Source: Chryseobacterium gleum
GTDB lineage: Bacteria > Bacteroidota > Bacteroidia > Flavobacteriales > Schleiferiaceae
Reading direction: 5' to 3'
DNA length: 64,000 nt
Assembly (NCBI GenBank): GCA_945883565.1
Contig: CAMCXO010000002.1
Coordinates: 124,001 to 188,000 of the forward strand
Shown: positions 19,361 through 28,226 of the stretch, piece after piece
How positions within the stretch are numbered: the first letter of the stretch is position 1
Layout of the letters: the number at the start of each line of letters is the position of its first letter
Notes under the pieces: model-generated
Told to the model about the DNA's origin: nothing
The model's database searches: none
Seen by the model: only the letters and a program-made list of their open reading frames with translations
Translations under genes and position numbers: made by a program

Positions 19361-20740
19361 ATGAATATTAATGAAATAGCCGTTGGCCTCGATATAGGCA
19401 CCACCAAAATTGTAGCCATGGTGGGTAGAAAAACCGATAATGGCAAAATAGAAATTCTGGCCAAAGGTCAAGCCACTTCGGTTGGGGTTCAACGTGGTGT
19501 GGTTTCAAACATTGTAAAAACCATTGAATCCATACAATCTGCAGTTCAAGAGGCTGAGGCTTTATTAGGCCTTAAAATTAAAAGGGTGGTAGTAGGCATT
19601 GCGGGCCAACACATCAGAAGCCTTCAACACCGCGATTACATCAGCCGAAACGATGCCTACGAAGTTATAAGCGAAACCGATATCAAAATTCTTGTCGACA
19701 ATGTGCGTAGGTTGACAATGAACCCGGGAGAAGAAATTATACATGTTTTGCCACAAGAGTATAAGGTAGATACCGAGTCCGGTATTTACGAGCCTTTAGG
19801 CATGTATGGCAGCCGTTTAGAGGCCAATTTTCATATAGTTGTCGGACAAGTGGTTTCTATTAAAAACATCTTTAGATGCGTAAAAGATGCTCAAATAGAA
19901 TTGGCTGAAATGACCCTTGAACCTTTGGCAAGCGCTGAGGCAGTTTTAAGTGAAGAAGAAAAAGAAGCAGGTGTGGTACTGGTAGATATAGGCGGGGGCA
20001 CAACCGATGTAGCCATTTTCAAGGATGGTATTATTCGCCATACCGCAGTAATTCCATTCGGAGGAAACATCATTACGGAAGACATTAAAGAGGGCTGTTC
20101 CATCATGGAGAAGCAAGCCGAATTGCTAAAAATTAAGTACGGTTCAGCTTGGCCGGGAGAAAATAAAGAAAACGAAATAGTTTCTATTCCCGGAATCAGA
20201 GGCAGAGATCCCAAAGAAATCACTATAAAAAATCTATCTAAGATTATTTATGCCAGAATTGAAGAAATTATAGACCGCGTTTACTTAGAAATTAAGAATT
20301 ACGGACATCAAGAGCCTAATAAAAAACTCATTGCAGGTATTGTGCTAACAGGCGGCGGCGCTCAGCTTAAACACCTTAGACAGGTGGTTGAGTTTATTAC
20401 CGGCATGGATACTCGAATTGGATATCCCAACGAGCACTTGGCCACTGTTTCAAAAGACCCAAGTCTAGACAGCCCCATGTATGCCACCTCGGTAGGCTTG
20501 GTACTAAAAGGTTTAGAAAACTTTGACGTTGGCAACCCCTTTGTAATTGACCCTAAGGCAGCAAAACCTAGTGTAGAAGAAACACAACAGGCGCCTCCCT
20601 TATCTGAAGAAAATGAAACGCACAATTCCAAAAATGAAGTGGTAGAAGCCAAAGAAGAGAATCCAAAAAAATCCTCTTCATTTAAGTTCTTAGACCGCTT
20701 TACCACAGGCTTCATGGAATATCTAAACTCAGAAAAATAA
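19361..20740 (+). CDS. ftsA: Cell division protein FtsA
   Basis: The actin-like ATPase has the phosphate-1 motif VGLDIGTTKIVAMVG, the SHS2-type 1C domain, phosphate-2 VLVDIGGGTTDVAI, adenosine motif GIVLTGGGAQL and a C-terminal amphipathic membrane anchor (SSFKFLDRFTTGFMEYL). It tethers FtsZ to the membrane. I prefer the ATG at 19361, which gives MNINEIAVGLDIG (459 residues); a GTG at 19349 overlapping the ftsQ stop adds four residues. It is followed by ftsZ after 22 nt. Confidence 0.94.
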   Translation: MNINEIAVGLDIGTTKIVAMVGRKTDNGKIEILAKGQATSVGVQRGVVSNIVKTIESIQSAVQEAEALLGLKIKRVVVGIAGQHIRSLQHRDYISRNDAYEVISETDIKILVDNVRRLTMNPGEEIIHVLPQEYKVDTESGIYEPLGMYGSRLEANFHIVVGQVVSIKNIFRCVKDAQIELAEMTLEPLASAEAVLSEEEKEAGVVLVDIGGGTTDVAIFKDGIIRHTAVIPFGGNIITEDIKEGCSIMEKQAELLKIKYGSAWPGENKENEIVSIPGIRGRDPKEITIKNLSKIIYARIEEIIDRVYLEIKNYGHQEPNKKLIAGIVLTGGGAQLKHLRQVVEFITGMDTRIGYPNEHLATVSKDPSLDSPMYATSVGLVLKGLENFDVGNPFVIDPKAAKPSVEETQQAPPLSEENETHNSKNEVVEAKEENPKKSSSFKFLDRFTTGFMEYLNSEK

Positions 20741-20762
20741 ATCTCCTCAAAAACCATCTAAT

Positions 20763-22781
20763 ATGAACGATTTAGTGCACTTCGACTTCCCGCCTAATCA
20801 GTCGTCGGTAATTAAAGTAGTGGGCGTTGGAGGAGGTGGCAGCAATGCTGTAAACCATATGTTTAACCAAGGCATAAAAGGTGTAGACTTTATAGTTTGC
20901 AATACCGATGCCCAAGCCCTTAACGCGAGCCCTATTCCAAACAAAATACAATTGGGAATTTCTCTTACCGAAGGATTAGGTGCTGGCGCAAATCCTGAAG
21001 TGGGCATGCAAGCGGCTCAGGAAAGTTTGAAGGAGATAATGGCCATTCTCGAAAAAAATACAAGAATGGTGTTTATCACAGCCGGTATGGGCGGAGGAAC
21101 CGGAACTGGTGCAGCACCCATAATTGCTAAAGCAGCTAAAGAGAAAGGCATCTTAACAGTTGGCATAGTAACCATTCCATTCGCCTTTGAAGGTACTACG
21201 CGTTCGAAGCAAGCAGAAGAAGGGGTAGAGCGTTTGCGTCAAGCAGTCGACTCTTTGATTGTTATAAACAACAATAAGCTGCGCGAAGTATATGGCAATT
21301 TAGGCTTTAAAGCAGGTTTTGGCAAAGCCGATGAAGTTCTAGCCACCGCAGCCAAGGGAATTGCAGAGGTCATCATGCATCACTTCACCACCAACATAGA
21401 CCTTAGAGATGCCCGTACGGTTCTGGCCAACAGTGGAACAGCCATCATGGGCTCGGCTAAGGCTGAAGGCGAACACCGTGCCCAAAAGGCCATAGAACAA
21501 GCCCTCAATTCGCCTTTGCTAAACGACAACCATATTAAAGGCGCGAGTAATGTGCTGTTGCTCATTGTATCGGGGCAAGACGAAATCACCCTTGACGAAA
21601 TCAGTGAAATAAGCGAACATGTTCAACGCGAATCGGGTGGAACTGCCAATATCATACTAGGCATTGGCGAAGACGAAAGCCTGGGCAACAGTATTAGCAC
21701 GACGGTCATTGCCACGGGCTTCGCCCCTCATGTTCAAAACCAAGTTATTCAGAAAGATCCGCCACGTGTGGTTCATATTTTGGGAAACGAACACACCCCG
21801 GCAGTGCATTTAGATCCAAAATCTAATCATGCCGGGTATAGCGACTCCCGCCAAGCTTCACCAAAAAAAACGGCTGAAGAAAGGCCAAGCAAAAACCCCA
21901 ATGTGCTGCAAACAGCGCTCTTCCCTCTCGATGTATATGCTGCAACAGCGGCGGCCACCCCACCCTCTGTTCAAGGCTATGATGTTAAAACAGAAAGTTC
22001 ACATATTGAAAAACCCATCGATGTTAACATTACAACTTCGAATGCAGAAGTCGAAATGCAAACAGGTGGAAATGGAGATTTGTACCATGAACCTACATCA
22101 GAAGAAGCTGGTCACTTCGTGTTCTTCGACATAAACCCTGATCCAGAAGCCCAAATACAAACGCTTTCGGAAAATGGGTATTCTGATTGGATGAACGAGC
22201 AGCCATCGGAAGAAACAAACGAATCGGATCTTGAGTTGGACCACGATGTTTCTGTGCCACAAACCACTCCGCGGAATCATCAGCCAGTAACCAATCAAAC
22301 ACCTGAGGAAACACGAAAAGTGTATACGCTGGAAGATTACGAAGAACACACTCAAATGCTCAATTCCGCACAGCCGCCATTAAATCAAGAAATACACGAT
22401 CCGGAATTGGATTTTAAACTTCAACAAGGCACATCCAAGCCCACTAATTTGAGCCCTGAAGTACCTCAAGAGCCAGCTAAAAACCTTTCGCTATCCGATT
22501 CCAATATTTTCGATTCGCCTATTCCCAAAGATTCTGAAAAGATGAAGCTCTTTGCTGCTCAAAGAAGAGAAAGACTTTCAAGTTATATGCATACCTTCAA
22601 CAACTCAAAGTCAAGTGACCACGATAGCCATATTCCAGCTTACAAAAGACAAGGTATTGACGTAACCACCAAGCCCAATTACTCGAAAGACCAAGTTGTG
22701 GGCAAGCTAACCATAGAAGGCGAAGGTCAGTCGGCTACCTTAAAAAACAACAACCGCTTTTTACACGATAACGTAGACTAA
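20763..22781 (+). CDS. ftsZ: Cell division protein FtsZ with long C-terminal linker
   Basis: The 672-residue tubulin homologue contains the GTP-binding G box GMGGGTGTGAAP at about residues 104-115, VGVGGGGSNAVNHM near the N-terminus and NNNKLREVYGNLGF. The GTPase core ends near residue 320. A low-complexity, acidic and Gln/Pro-rich linker of about 290 residues follows, then the C-terminal recruitment peptide (HIPAYKRQGI) and the Bacteroidota tail ending RFLHDNVD. The linker is far longer than in E. coli (383 residues in total). Confidence 0.95.
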   Translation: MNDLVHFDFPPNQSSVIKVVGVGGGGSNAVNHMFNQGIKGVDFIVCNTDAQALNASPIPNKIQLGISLTEGLGAGANPEVGMQAAQESLKEIMAILEKNTRMVFITAGMGGGTGTGAAPIIAKAAKEKGILTVGIVTIPFAFEGTTRSKQAEEGVERLRQAVDSLIVINNNKLREVYGNLGFKAGFGKADEVLATAAKGIAEVIMHHFTTNIDLRDARTVLANSGTAIMGSAKAEGEHRAQKAIEQALNSPLLNDNHIKGASNVLLLIVSGQDEITLDEISEISEHVQRESGGTANIILGIGEDESLGNSISTTVIATGFAPHVQNQVIQKDPPRVVHILGNEHTPAVHLDPKSNHAGYSDSRQASPKKTAEERPSKNPNVLQTALFPLDVYAATAAATPPSVQGYDVKTESSHIEKPIDVNITTSNAEVEMQTGGNGDLYHEPTSEEAGHFVFFDINPDPEAQIQTLSENGYSDWMNEQPSEETNESDLELDHDVSVPQTTPRNHQPVTNQTPEETRKVYTLEDYEEHTQMLNSAQPPLNQEIHDPELDFKLQQGTSKPTNLSPEVPQEPAKNLSLSDSNIFDSPIPKDSEKMKLFAAQRRERLSSYMHTFNNSKSSDHDSHIPAYKRQGIDVTTKPNYSKDQVVGKLTIEGEGQSATLKNNNRFLHDNVD

Positions 22782-22786
22782 CAAAC

Positions 22787-23242
22787 ATGGAACTCGAACT
22801 GCGCATTCAAAACGATATAAAAGAGGCCATGAAGGCCAAGGATAAAGACAGACTTGAGGCGTTAAGAGCAGTAAAGTCCGCGATATTATTGGCCAAAACC
22901 GAAAAAGGAGCCTCAGAAGAATTGAGTTCTGATGCCGAAATTAAATTGCTTCAGCGCTTGCTAAAGCAACGCAAAGAATCGGCCGAAATATTTGAAGCCC
23001 AGGCTCGTGAAGATTTGGCAGTGGTGGAACGCCTTCAGGCCGCTGTTATTCAAGCCTATTTACCCGAAGCCATGGGCCCCGAAGCACTTCGACAACTTAT
23101 AGCAGATGTAATGGCCGAAATGGGCGCCACTTCTATTAAAGATTTGGGTAAAGTGATGGGAGCCGTTAATGCAAAAGTAGCCGGAAGGGCCGAAGGCAAA
23201 GCCGTGGCTCAAGAGGTGAAATCGGCCTTGGAAAGCCTTTAA
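22787..23242 (+). CDS. GatB/YqeY domain protein
   Basis: The 151-residue soluble helical protein begins with MELELRIQNDIKEAMKAKDK and contains LRAVKSAILLAKTEK and IKDLGKVMGAVNAKVAGRAE. It resembles the tRNA-interacting YqeY domain found at the C-terminus of the GatB amidotransferase subunit. Free-standing YqeY proteins have no firmly established role. It begins 5 nt after ftsZ and is probably the last gene of the dcw transcript. Confidence 0.88.
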   Translation: MELELRIQNDIKEAMKAKDKDRLEALRAVKSAILLAKTEKGASEELSSDAEIKLLQRLLKQRKESAEIFEAQAREDLAVVERLQAAVIQAYLPEAMGPEALRQLIADVMAEMGATSIKDLGKVMGAVNAKVAGRAEGKAVAQEVKSALESL

Positions 23243-23261
23243 AGCCCTAAAACGGGTTATG

Positions 23262-24056
23262 CTAAACGGTACTCGCTCTTTTTAAGTCATGAACCAATTG
23301 ATCTAAATAGCCCGCTGCCTTTAACATGCCAGTGCCGTACCACGAAAACGCTTCTCCATTTACCAGCCAGATTCGGGCCTGTGGCGCTAAATGCTGTATT
23401 TCATTGAGATGTTTAAACGAGAAAGGATAAGGTTCTGAACTTAGAAACACTTCCTCTGCCTCTCTCCAAAGCCCATCTTCAGATTCTAGAATGGGATAAC
23501 GTTTAAGCCGACAAACATTTTCAAAGCCTAGATGCTTCATCACCGAATGTATATATGTATCGGTACCAACGGTCATGTAGGGCTTTCTCCAAATTAAGTA
23601 AAGCACTTTACGGTTTGTTAGGTTTTGAAGAGGAAACCATGTCTTTTGTATTCGCAGACTCCAATCAGCACCGGTTTCCGAAATGCCGCAAACACTTCCT
23701 ATGGCCTCCAAGGCGTTTAAAGCACTTTCAAAACTAAAAATATGACTAACAAATACTGGCATTTCTGCCGCTAAGGCCTCTATGCCTTCGCGGGTATTTT
23801 CCTCGAGATTGGCCAGTACAAAATCGGGCTTTAAGGCCCTTATTCTATCCACATCGAAATCCTTAGTTCCACCCACCTTAGTTTTCGATTTTCGCCATTG
23901 GGCGGGGTGTACACAAAAGCGTGTAATACCTAAAACATTGTCCTCCAGCCCAAAATCAAACAGGGTTTGGCTTAAACTCGGAACCAGAGAAACGATACGC
24001 TCCGGAGGTTGTGGCATCGAAAAAGCCCGGCCAAAAGCATCTACAACCTCCACCAT
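23262..24056 (-). CDS. BtuF-like helical-backbone metal receptor family protein without a signal peptide
   Basis: The 264-residue protein begins MVEVVDAFGRAFSMPQPPER, the typical mature start of cluster A-II (cobalamin/siderophore) substrate-binding proteins (RIVSLVPSLSQTLFDFGL...GITRFCVHPAQWR...KVGGTKDFDVDRIRALKPD). No signal peptide or lipobox precedes it, and no permease or ATPase gene lies nearby. It ends in convergence with the yqeY-like gene and starts 2 nt after cystathionine beta-synthase, with which it is probably co-transcribed. Whether it is a cytoplasmic receptor or has lost its export signal is open. Confidence 0.78.
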   Translation of the reverse strand: MVEVVDAFGRAFSMPQPPERIVSLVPSLSQTLFDFGLEDNVLGITRFCVHPAQWRKSKTKVGGTKDFDVDRIRALKPDFVLANLEENTREGIEALAAEMPVFVSHIFSFESALNALEAIGSVCGISETGADWSLRIQKTWFPLQNLTNRKVLYLIWRKPYMTVGTDTYIHSVMKHLGFENVCRLKRYPILESEDGLWREAEEVFLSSEPYPFSFKHLNEIQHLAPQARIWLVNGEAFSWYGTGMLKAAGYLDQLVHDLKRASTV

Positions 24057-24058
24057 AA

Positions 24059-25414
24059 TTAACCCAAAGCGCTTAGCAAATCGTGGCGAGTAAGAATATG
24101 AAAACCGCCGGCAGGCAATTGTACCAAAAGCGCGGGATGGTCTTTGCTTAAAGCGCTCATAACCTCATCTTTACTGGCATGGCCCGGTACAATAGGAAGT
24201 GGGGGGCCCATCACTTCTTCACACAAACGGTTTAAAATATCGGGCGCCATTTGTCTAAGCAATCGGCTATCGTCTAAAAGCCCAACAATTTTTCCATCTT
24301 TAACCACAGGTAACTGCGAAATGTCGAATTTGCGCATAATCGCTATGGCGTTTACCACAGGCTCGCCACTTCCTACCGTTAACAATGGTTTTTTTAAGTG
24401 TTTTTCTACCATATCAGAAGCTGTTTTGCTATACTGAGGCAGAAAACCACGGTCGCGCATCCAATCGTCGTTGTACACTTTGCCCACATACCGGCTTCCG
24501 TGGTCGTGGAATAAAATAACCACCACATCATCCGGGCTTAAAAGGTGCTTTAATTGACGCAAACCCTGGAATGCCGAGCCGCATGAATAGCCTAAAAACA
24601 GACCTTCTTTTAAAGCCAATTCTCGTGTTGTGAGGGCCCCATCGCGGTCGGTTACCTTTTCGAACAAGTCAATAAGATCAAAATCCACATTCTTTGGCAA
24701 AATGTCCTCGCCAATGCCTTCGGTTATGTAGCTGTAAATTTCATTTTCATCGAACTCACCGGTTTCGTGGTACTTCTTAAACACACTGCCGTAAGTGTCT
24801 ATACCCCATACTTTAATATTGGGATTCTTCTCTTTTAAATATTTAGACACCCCACTAATGGTGCCACCAGTACCAACGCCCACCACAAAATGGGTTATTT
24901 TGCCTTCGGTTTGCTCCCAAATTTCGGGACCGGTGCTCTCGTAATGCGCCTGTTTATTGCTTAAGTTATCATATTGATTAGGGAAAAACGAATTGGGAAT
25001 TTCGGCATTCAACCTACGCGCCACACTATAATAACTGTCGGGATGGTCAGGGGCCACATTGGTAGGGCAAACATGCAATTGTGCACCCATAGCCCTCAGA
25101 ATGTCCATTTTTTCTTTGGACTGTTTATCACTTAGCGTGCAAATAAGTTTGTAACCCTTCACAATGGCCGCCAAAGCCAACCCCATGCCGGTATTACCAG
25201 AGGTGCATTCAATAATGGTTCCTCCAGGCTTTAAACGGCCATCTTTTTCGGCATCTTCTACCATTTTAAGCGCCATGCGGTCTTTCACACTTTGGCCAGG
25301 ATTAAAGTATTCTACTTTGGCCAAAACCTGAGCCGGAATGTCTTCGGCAATACGGTTAAGGCGAATCATAGGCGTTTGGCCAATGGTGTCGAGTATGCTG
25401 TTGTAAACCTTCAT
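24059..25414 (-). CDS. Cystathionine beta-synthase (PLP domain plus tandem CBS regulatory domains)
   Basis: The 451-residue protein has a fold-type II PLP domain at about 1-320: ILDTIGQTPMIRLNRI, the PLP lysine in GQSVKDRMALKMV, the phosphate loop ECTSGNTGMGLAL and GVGTGGTISGVSKYL. Two CBS domains fill the last 120 residues or so (LLTVGSGEPVVNAIAIMRKF, then VMGPPLPIVPG). This layout matches cystathionine beta-synthase rather than plain cysteine synthase, which lacks CBS domains. A -7-like box (CAAAGTTA on the plus strand, 25419-25426) lies immediately upstream, without a clear -33. Confidence 0.9.
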   Translation of the reverse strand: MKVYNSILDTIGQTPMIRLNRIAEDIPAQVLAKVEYFNPGQSVKDRMALKMVEDAEKDGRLKPGGTIIECTSGNTGMGLALAAIVKGYKLICTLSDKQSKEKMDILRAMGAQLHVCPTNVAPDHPDSYYSVARRLNAEIPNSFFPNQYDNLSNKQAHYESTGPEIWEQTEGKITHFVVGVGTGGTISGVSKYLKEKNPNIKVWGIDTYGSVFKKYHETGEFDENEIYSYITEGIGEDILPKNVDFDLIDLFEKVTDRDGALTTRELALKEGLFLGYSCGSAFQGLRQLKHLLSPDDVVVILFHDHGSRYVGKVYNDDWMRDRGFLPQYSKTASDMVEKHLKKPLLTVGSGEPVVNAIAIMRKFDISQLPVVKDGKIVGLLDDSRLLRQMAPDILNRLCEEVMGPPLPIVPGHASKDEVMSALSKDHPALLVQLPAGGFHILTRHDLLSALG

Positions 25415-25473
25415 GTGGCAAAGTTACGAGGCTCAAGCCTGCTTTGGCGTTTTACCCATCGTATCTTTCGGGC

Positions 25474-26244
25474 ATGGTTTCAATAGCGGTTGTTGGCAGC
25501 GGAAATCTGGCCTGGCATTTAATTAAGATGCTTCAAGCGGCTCATATTCCGGTTGATTGGCATGTTTACCGAAGCGAAAAAAACGCCTCGTTTTTTCAAT
25601 TCGAACACATCAAAGCCAGCACCTCAAACCCCGAAGTTTTGACGAATGCCGGACTTTCTCATATATTTTTAGCTACCTCCGACAGCGCATTTAAAACCCT
25701 TACCACCGAAATACAAAACCCCAATGCACTTTGGGTTCATTTAAGCGGAGGCAGTTCTATACAAGCTTTAAAATGCCCCAGGAGGGCTGTGTTCTACATA
25801 CCGCAAACCTTTACTTTGGGAAGGCCCTTGACTTATACCAATTTACCGGTTTTTATTGAAGCCGAAAGCCCTGCCGATTTTCAAACCTTATGGGATATAG
25901 CCCAAAAACTTCAGCTTAAGCCCTCCGCTCTCAACAGCGAAGCCCGCAAACATTTGCACATAGCCGCTGTAATAACCAATAACTTCGTAAATTACTTATT
26001 TAGAGAAGCCGAAACCTGGCTAGAAAATCACCAAATTGAACCAGAAAGCCTGTATCCATTAATTCGCGAAACAGCTGAAAAGGCCATCGAACTTGGACCT
26101 AAAAACGCCCAAACAGGACCGGCTAACCGGGGCGATCTAGGAACGGTTAAACGCCATATTAAAGCCATTAAAGTGGCACGCCTTCGAAAAGTGTATCGTC
26201 TTTTTAGTACCCATATATTTCAATTACGTGAAAGAAAGTTATAA
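25474..26244 (+). CDS. Rossmann-fold plus DUF2520 domain protein
   Basis: From the ATG at 25474 the 256-residue protein opens MVSIAVVGSGNLAWHLIKML, a dinucleotide-binding GxGNLA motif like that of F420-dependent NADP reductases and ketopantoate reductase. The C-terminal half is a DUF2520 helical domain (ARKHLHIAAVITNNFVNYLF and TGPANRGDLGTVKRHI). It is a putative NAD(P)-dependent oxidoreductase of unknown substrate. It overlaps the KdsC-like gene by 17 bp and heads a five-gene overlapping operon ending at 28960. Confidence 0.85.
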   Translation: MVSIAVVGSGNLAWHLIKMLQAAHIPVDWHVYRSEKNASFFQFEHIKASTSNPEVLTNAGLSHIFLATSDSAFKTLTTEIQNPNALWVHLSGGSSIQALKCPRRAVFYIPQTFTLGRPLTYTNLPVFIEAESPADFQTLWDIAQKLQLKPSALNSEARKHLHIAAVITNNFVNYLFREAETWLENHQIEPESLYPLIRETAEKAIELGPKNAQTGPANRGDLGTVKRHIKAIKVARLRKVYRLFSTHIFQLRERKL

Positions 26245-26734
26245 AACCCGACTGCATGCCATTAAGCAATGTATTTTCGATATGGACGGTGTTTTTACCT
26301 CGGGCAAAGCGCTGGTAATCGAAACTGGACAACTGGCCAGGCACATCAATCTCAAAGACGCTTTTGCCGTTCAACATGCCACCAAAAATGGCCTAAACAT
26401 TGCGCTTATTTCGCGGGGTAACGACCCGGCCTTTAAGGCCCTGCTTCAACGCCTTGGGGTTCAGGACGTGTATATGGGGTATTACGAAAAACTGGAAGCA
26501 CTTGCCGACTTACGTTTACAATATGGCTGGCAACAAGACCAAATGCTTTATATGGGCGATGACATTCCAGACCTCGATGTAATGGCCGAGGTGGGTGTTA
26601 GTTGTTGCCCCTACGATGCAGTGCCGGAGGTAAGTAAAAGGGCCGATTACATTAGCCACCAAGCAGGTGGAGAAGGCTGCGTGCGCGATATCCTGGAGCA
26701 AGTTTTGAAAATTCAACAAAAGTGGCCATTTTAA
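26228..26734 (+). CDS. kdsC: KdsC-family HAD phosphatase (3-deoxy-D-manno-octulosonate 8-phosphate phosphatase)
   Basis: The 168-residue C0-type HAD protein has the nucleophile motif CIFDMDGVFTSG and the acidic motif MGDDIPDLDVMAEVG. Length and lack of a cap match KdsC, which dephosphorylates Kdo-8-phosphate for lipopolysaccharide. Motif II reads ISRGND where many relatives have ITGRxS, so another sugar-phosphate substrate is possible. The start is GTG at 26228 inside the previous gene. Confidence 0.82.
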   Translation: MKESYKTRLHAIKQCIFDMDGVFTSGKALVIETGQLARHINLKDAFAVQHATKNGLNIALISRGNDPAFKALLQRLGVQDVYMGYYEKLEALADLRLQYGWQQDQMLYMGDDIPDLDVMAEVGVSCCPYDAVPEVSKRADYISHQAGGEGCVRDILEQVLKIQQKWPF

Positions 26735-27666
26735 AACCCCATCCTTTTCTCGCTTTTTGGCAATTGGTGCGTTGGCCCAATTTATTGATGATGGCCTTAA
26801 GCCTCAACCTTATCCGTTTCGCTCTTTTTGTGCCACTTCAAATTCCAATGGTATTGAGCCATTGGCATTTCCAACTTCTGGTGCTCAGCACCGTACTTAT
26901 TGGCATGGCCGGCTATGTGGTAAACGACCTCTACGACATCCAAAACGACCTCATCAACAAGCCCCACAAAGTGCTTATCGGTAAAGTTTTCAGCCAACGC
27001 TTTGCTTGGAACGCTTTTTACATCTGCTTCTTAAGTGGGGCCATTTTGGGCTACTATTTAGGCCAACATACGGGCAAATGGATGTATGGCCTCATTAACC
27101 TCATTACCGGTTTTTGGCTGTATTTATATGCCGCCGATTTTAAAGGCCGCCCTGTTTTAGGCAATGTCATTATTTCGTTTTTATCGGCAGGCGTACTCAC
27201 CTATCCCATTTTTTTCGATGTTCTTCCGCGCTTGCCATTGCCCGAAACCGATGCGGGCCTGCAAGTTGCTCAGGTTTTGTTGGTTTACTTTCTTTTCGCT
27301 TTTGGTTTAAGTTGGGCACGCGAAATGGTGAAAGATTTAGAAGACCGAGAAGGTGATAATAGGGTAGGACTTAAAACCCTTCCTATTGTGTGGGGCGAAA
27401 CCTATACTCGCTGGCTGGCTTTGGCCCTTTCGGTTGTTTTAATGGCCGCTTTGGCCTTTATAGGCTTTTATCTTTGGCCTCAAGACTTGCTTTCGGCACT
27501 TTATGTGGTTCTAGGCATATTGTTGCCCCTCATTTTGGCCACGTTTAAGTTGGCTCTGGCCAGCACCAACAAACAGTATCACCAAGTGGCTACCTGGCAT
27601 AAAATAAGCATGCTGGGCGCCATTTTAAGCATTCCCATTTTCACCTTATCGGCACTTTACTTATGA
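26722..27666 (+). CDS. UbiA-family prenyltransferase (geranylgeranylglycerol-phosphate geranylgeranyltransferase type)
   Basis: The 314-residue membrane protein has about eight helices and the two Asp-rich motifs of UbiA enzymes: NDLYDIQNDLINKPHKVL near residue 74 and KDLEDREGDNRVGLKTLP near residue 205. The family transfers a prenyl chain to an aromatic or glycerol-phosphate acceptor. Bacteroidota copies in this context are usually annotated as the geranylgeranylglycerol-phosphate type, but the acceptor is not proven. The start is GTG at 26722, overlapping kdsC by 13 bp. Confidence 0.82.
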   Translation: MAILKPHPFLAFWQLVRWPNLLMMALSLNLIRFALFVPLQIPMVLSHWHFQLLVLSTVLIGMAGYVVNDLYDIQNDLINKPHKVLIGKVFSQRFAWNAFYICFLSGAILGYYLGQHTGKWMYGLINLITGFWLYLYAADFKGRPVLGNVIISFLSAGVLTYPIFFDVLPRLPLPETDAGLQVAQVLLVYFLFAFGLSWAREMVKDLEDREGDNRVGLKTLPIVWGETYTRWLALALSVVLMAALAFIGFYLWPQDLLSALYVVLGILLPLILATFKLALASTNKQYHQVATWHKISMLGAILSIPIFTLSALYL

Positions 27667-28226
27667 AACGCTTAATTTTGGGCAGCGCATCGCCACGCAG
27701 AAAACAACTTCTAAGCAGTATGGGCTTGTCTTTTGAAGTAAAAGCCATTAACTGCGACGAAAGCCATCCTCCCCATTTGGAAGGAGAAGACATTGCCCGG
27801 CACATTGCCCTTAAGAAAGCCGAAGCCGCTTCTTTTTTGCTAACAGATGACGAAATTCTCATTACGGCCGATACGGTGGTTTGGAAAAATGGGCGCCACT
27901 TAGCCAAAGCCCAAGATGAACATGAAGCCCTCGAAATGCTTAACTTTTTAAGCGGTGGCTGTCATGAAGTTATAACCGCTTGTGCCCTAAAAACCTTGAA
28001 CAACACCGTGATTATAAGTGCGGTTACCGAAGTGCAATTCGCCGTGCTAAGCCCCGAAGATATAAGTCACTACATTCGACATTTTCAACCCTTCGACAAA
28101 GCCGGTGCCTATGGCATTCAAGAATGGATTGGGCTTATTGGCATAGAACGTATTAACGGATGTTACAACAATGTAGTGGGCCTACCCACCCAAAAGCTGT
28201 ATGCAACGCTAAAGACTATGTTATGA
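27663..28226 (+). CDS. maf: Maf-family nucleotide pyrophosphatase
   Basis: The 187-residue protein has the Maf signature at its N-terminus (LILGSASPRRKQLLSSMGL), the acidic motif ITADTVVW and KAGAYGIQEWIGLIGIERIN. Maf proteins hydrolyse dTTP/UTP and modified nucleoside triphosphates to monophosphates, cleaning the nucleotide pool. It overlaps its neighbours on both sides by 4 nt. Confidence 0.9.
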   Translation: MKRLILGSASPRRKQLLSSMGLSFEVKAINCDESHPPHLEGEDIARHIALKKAEAASFLLTDDEILITADTVVWKNGRHLAKAQDEHEALEMLNFLSGGCHEVITACALKTLNNTVIISAVTEVQFAVLSPEDISHYIRHFQPFDKAGAYGIQEWIGLIGIERINGCYNNVVGLPTQKLYATLKTML

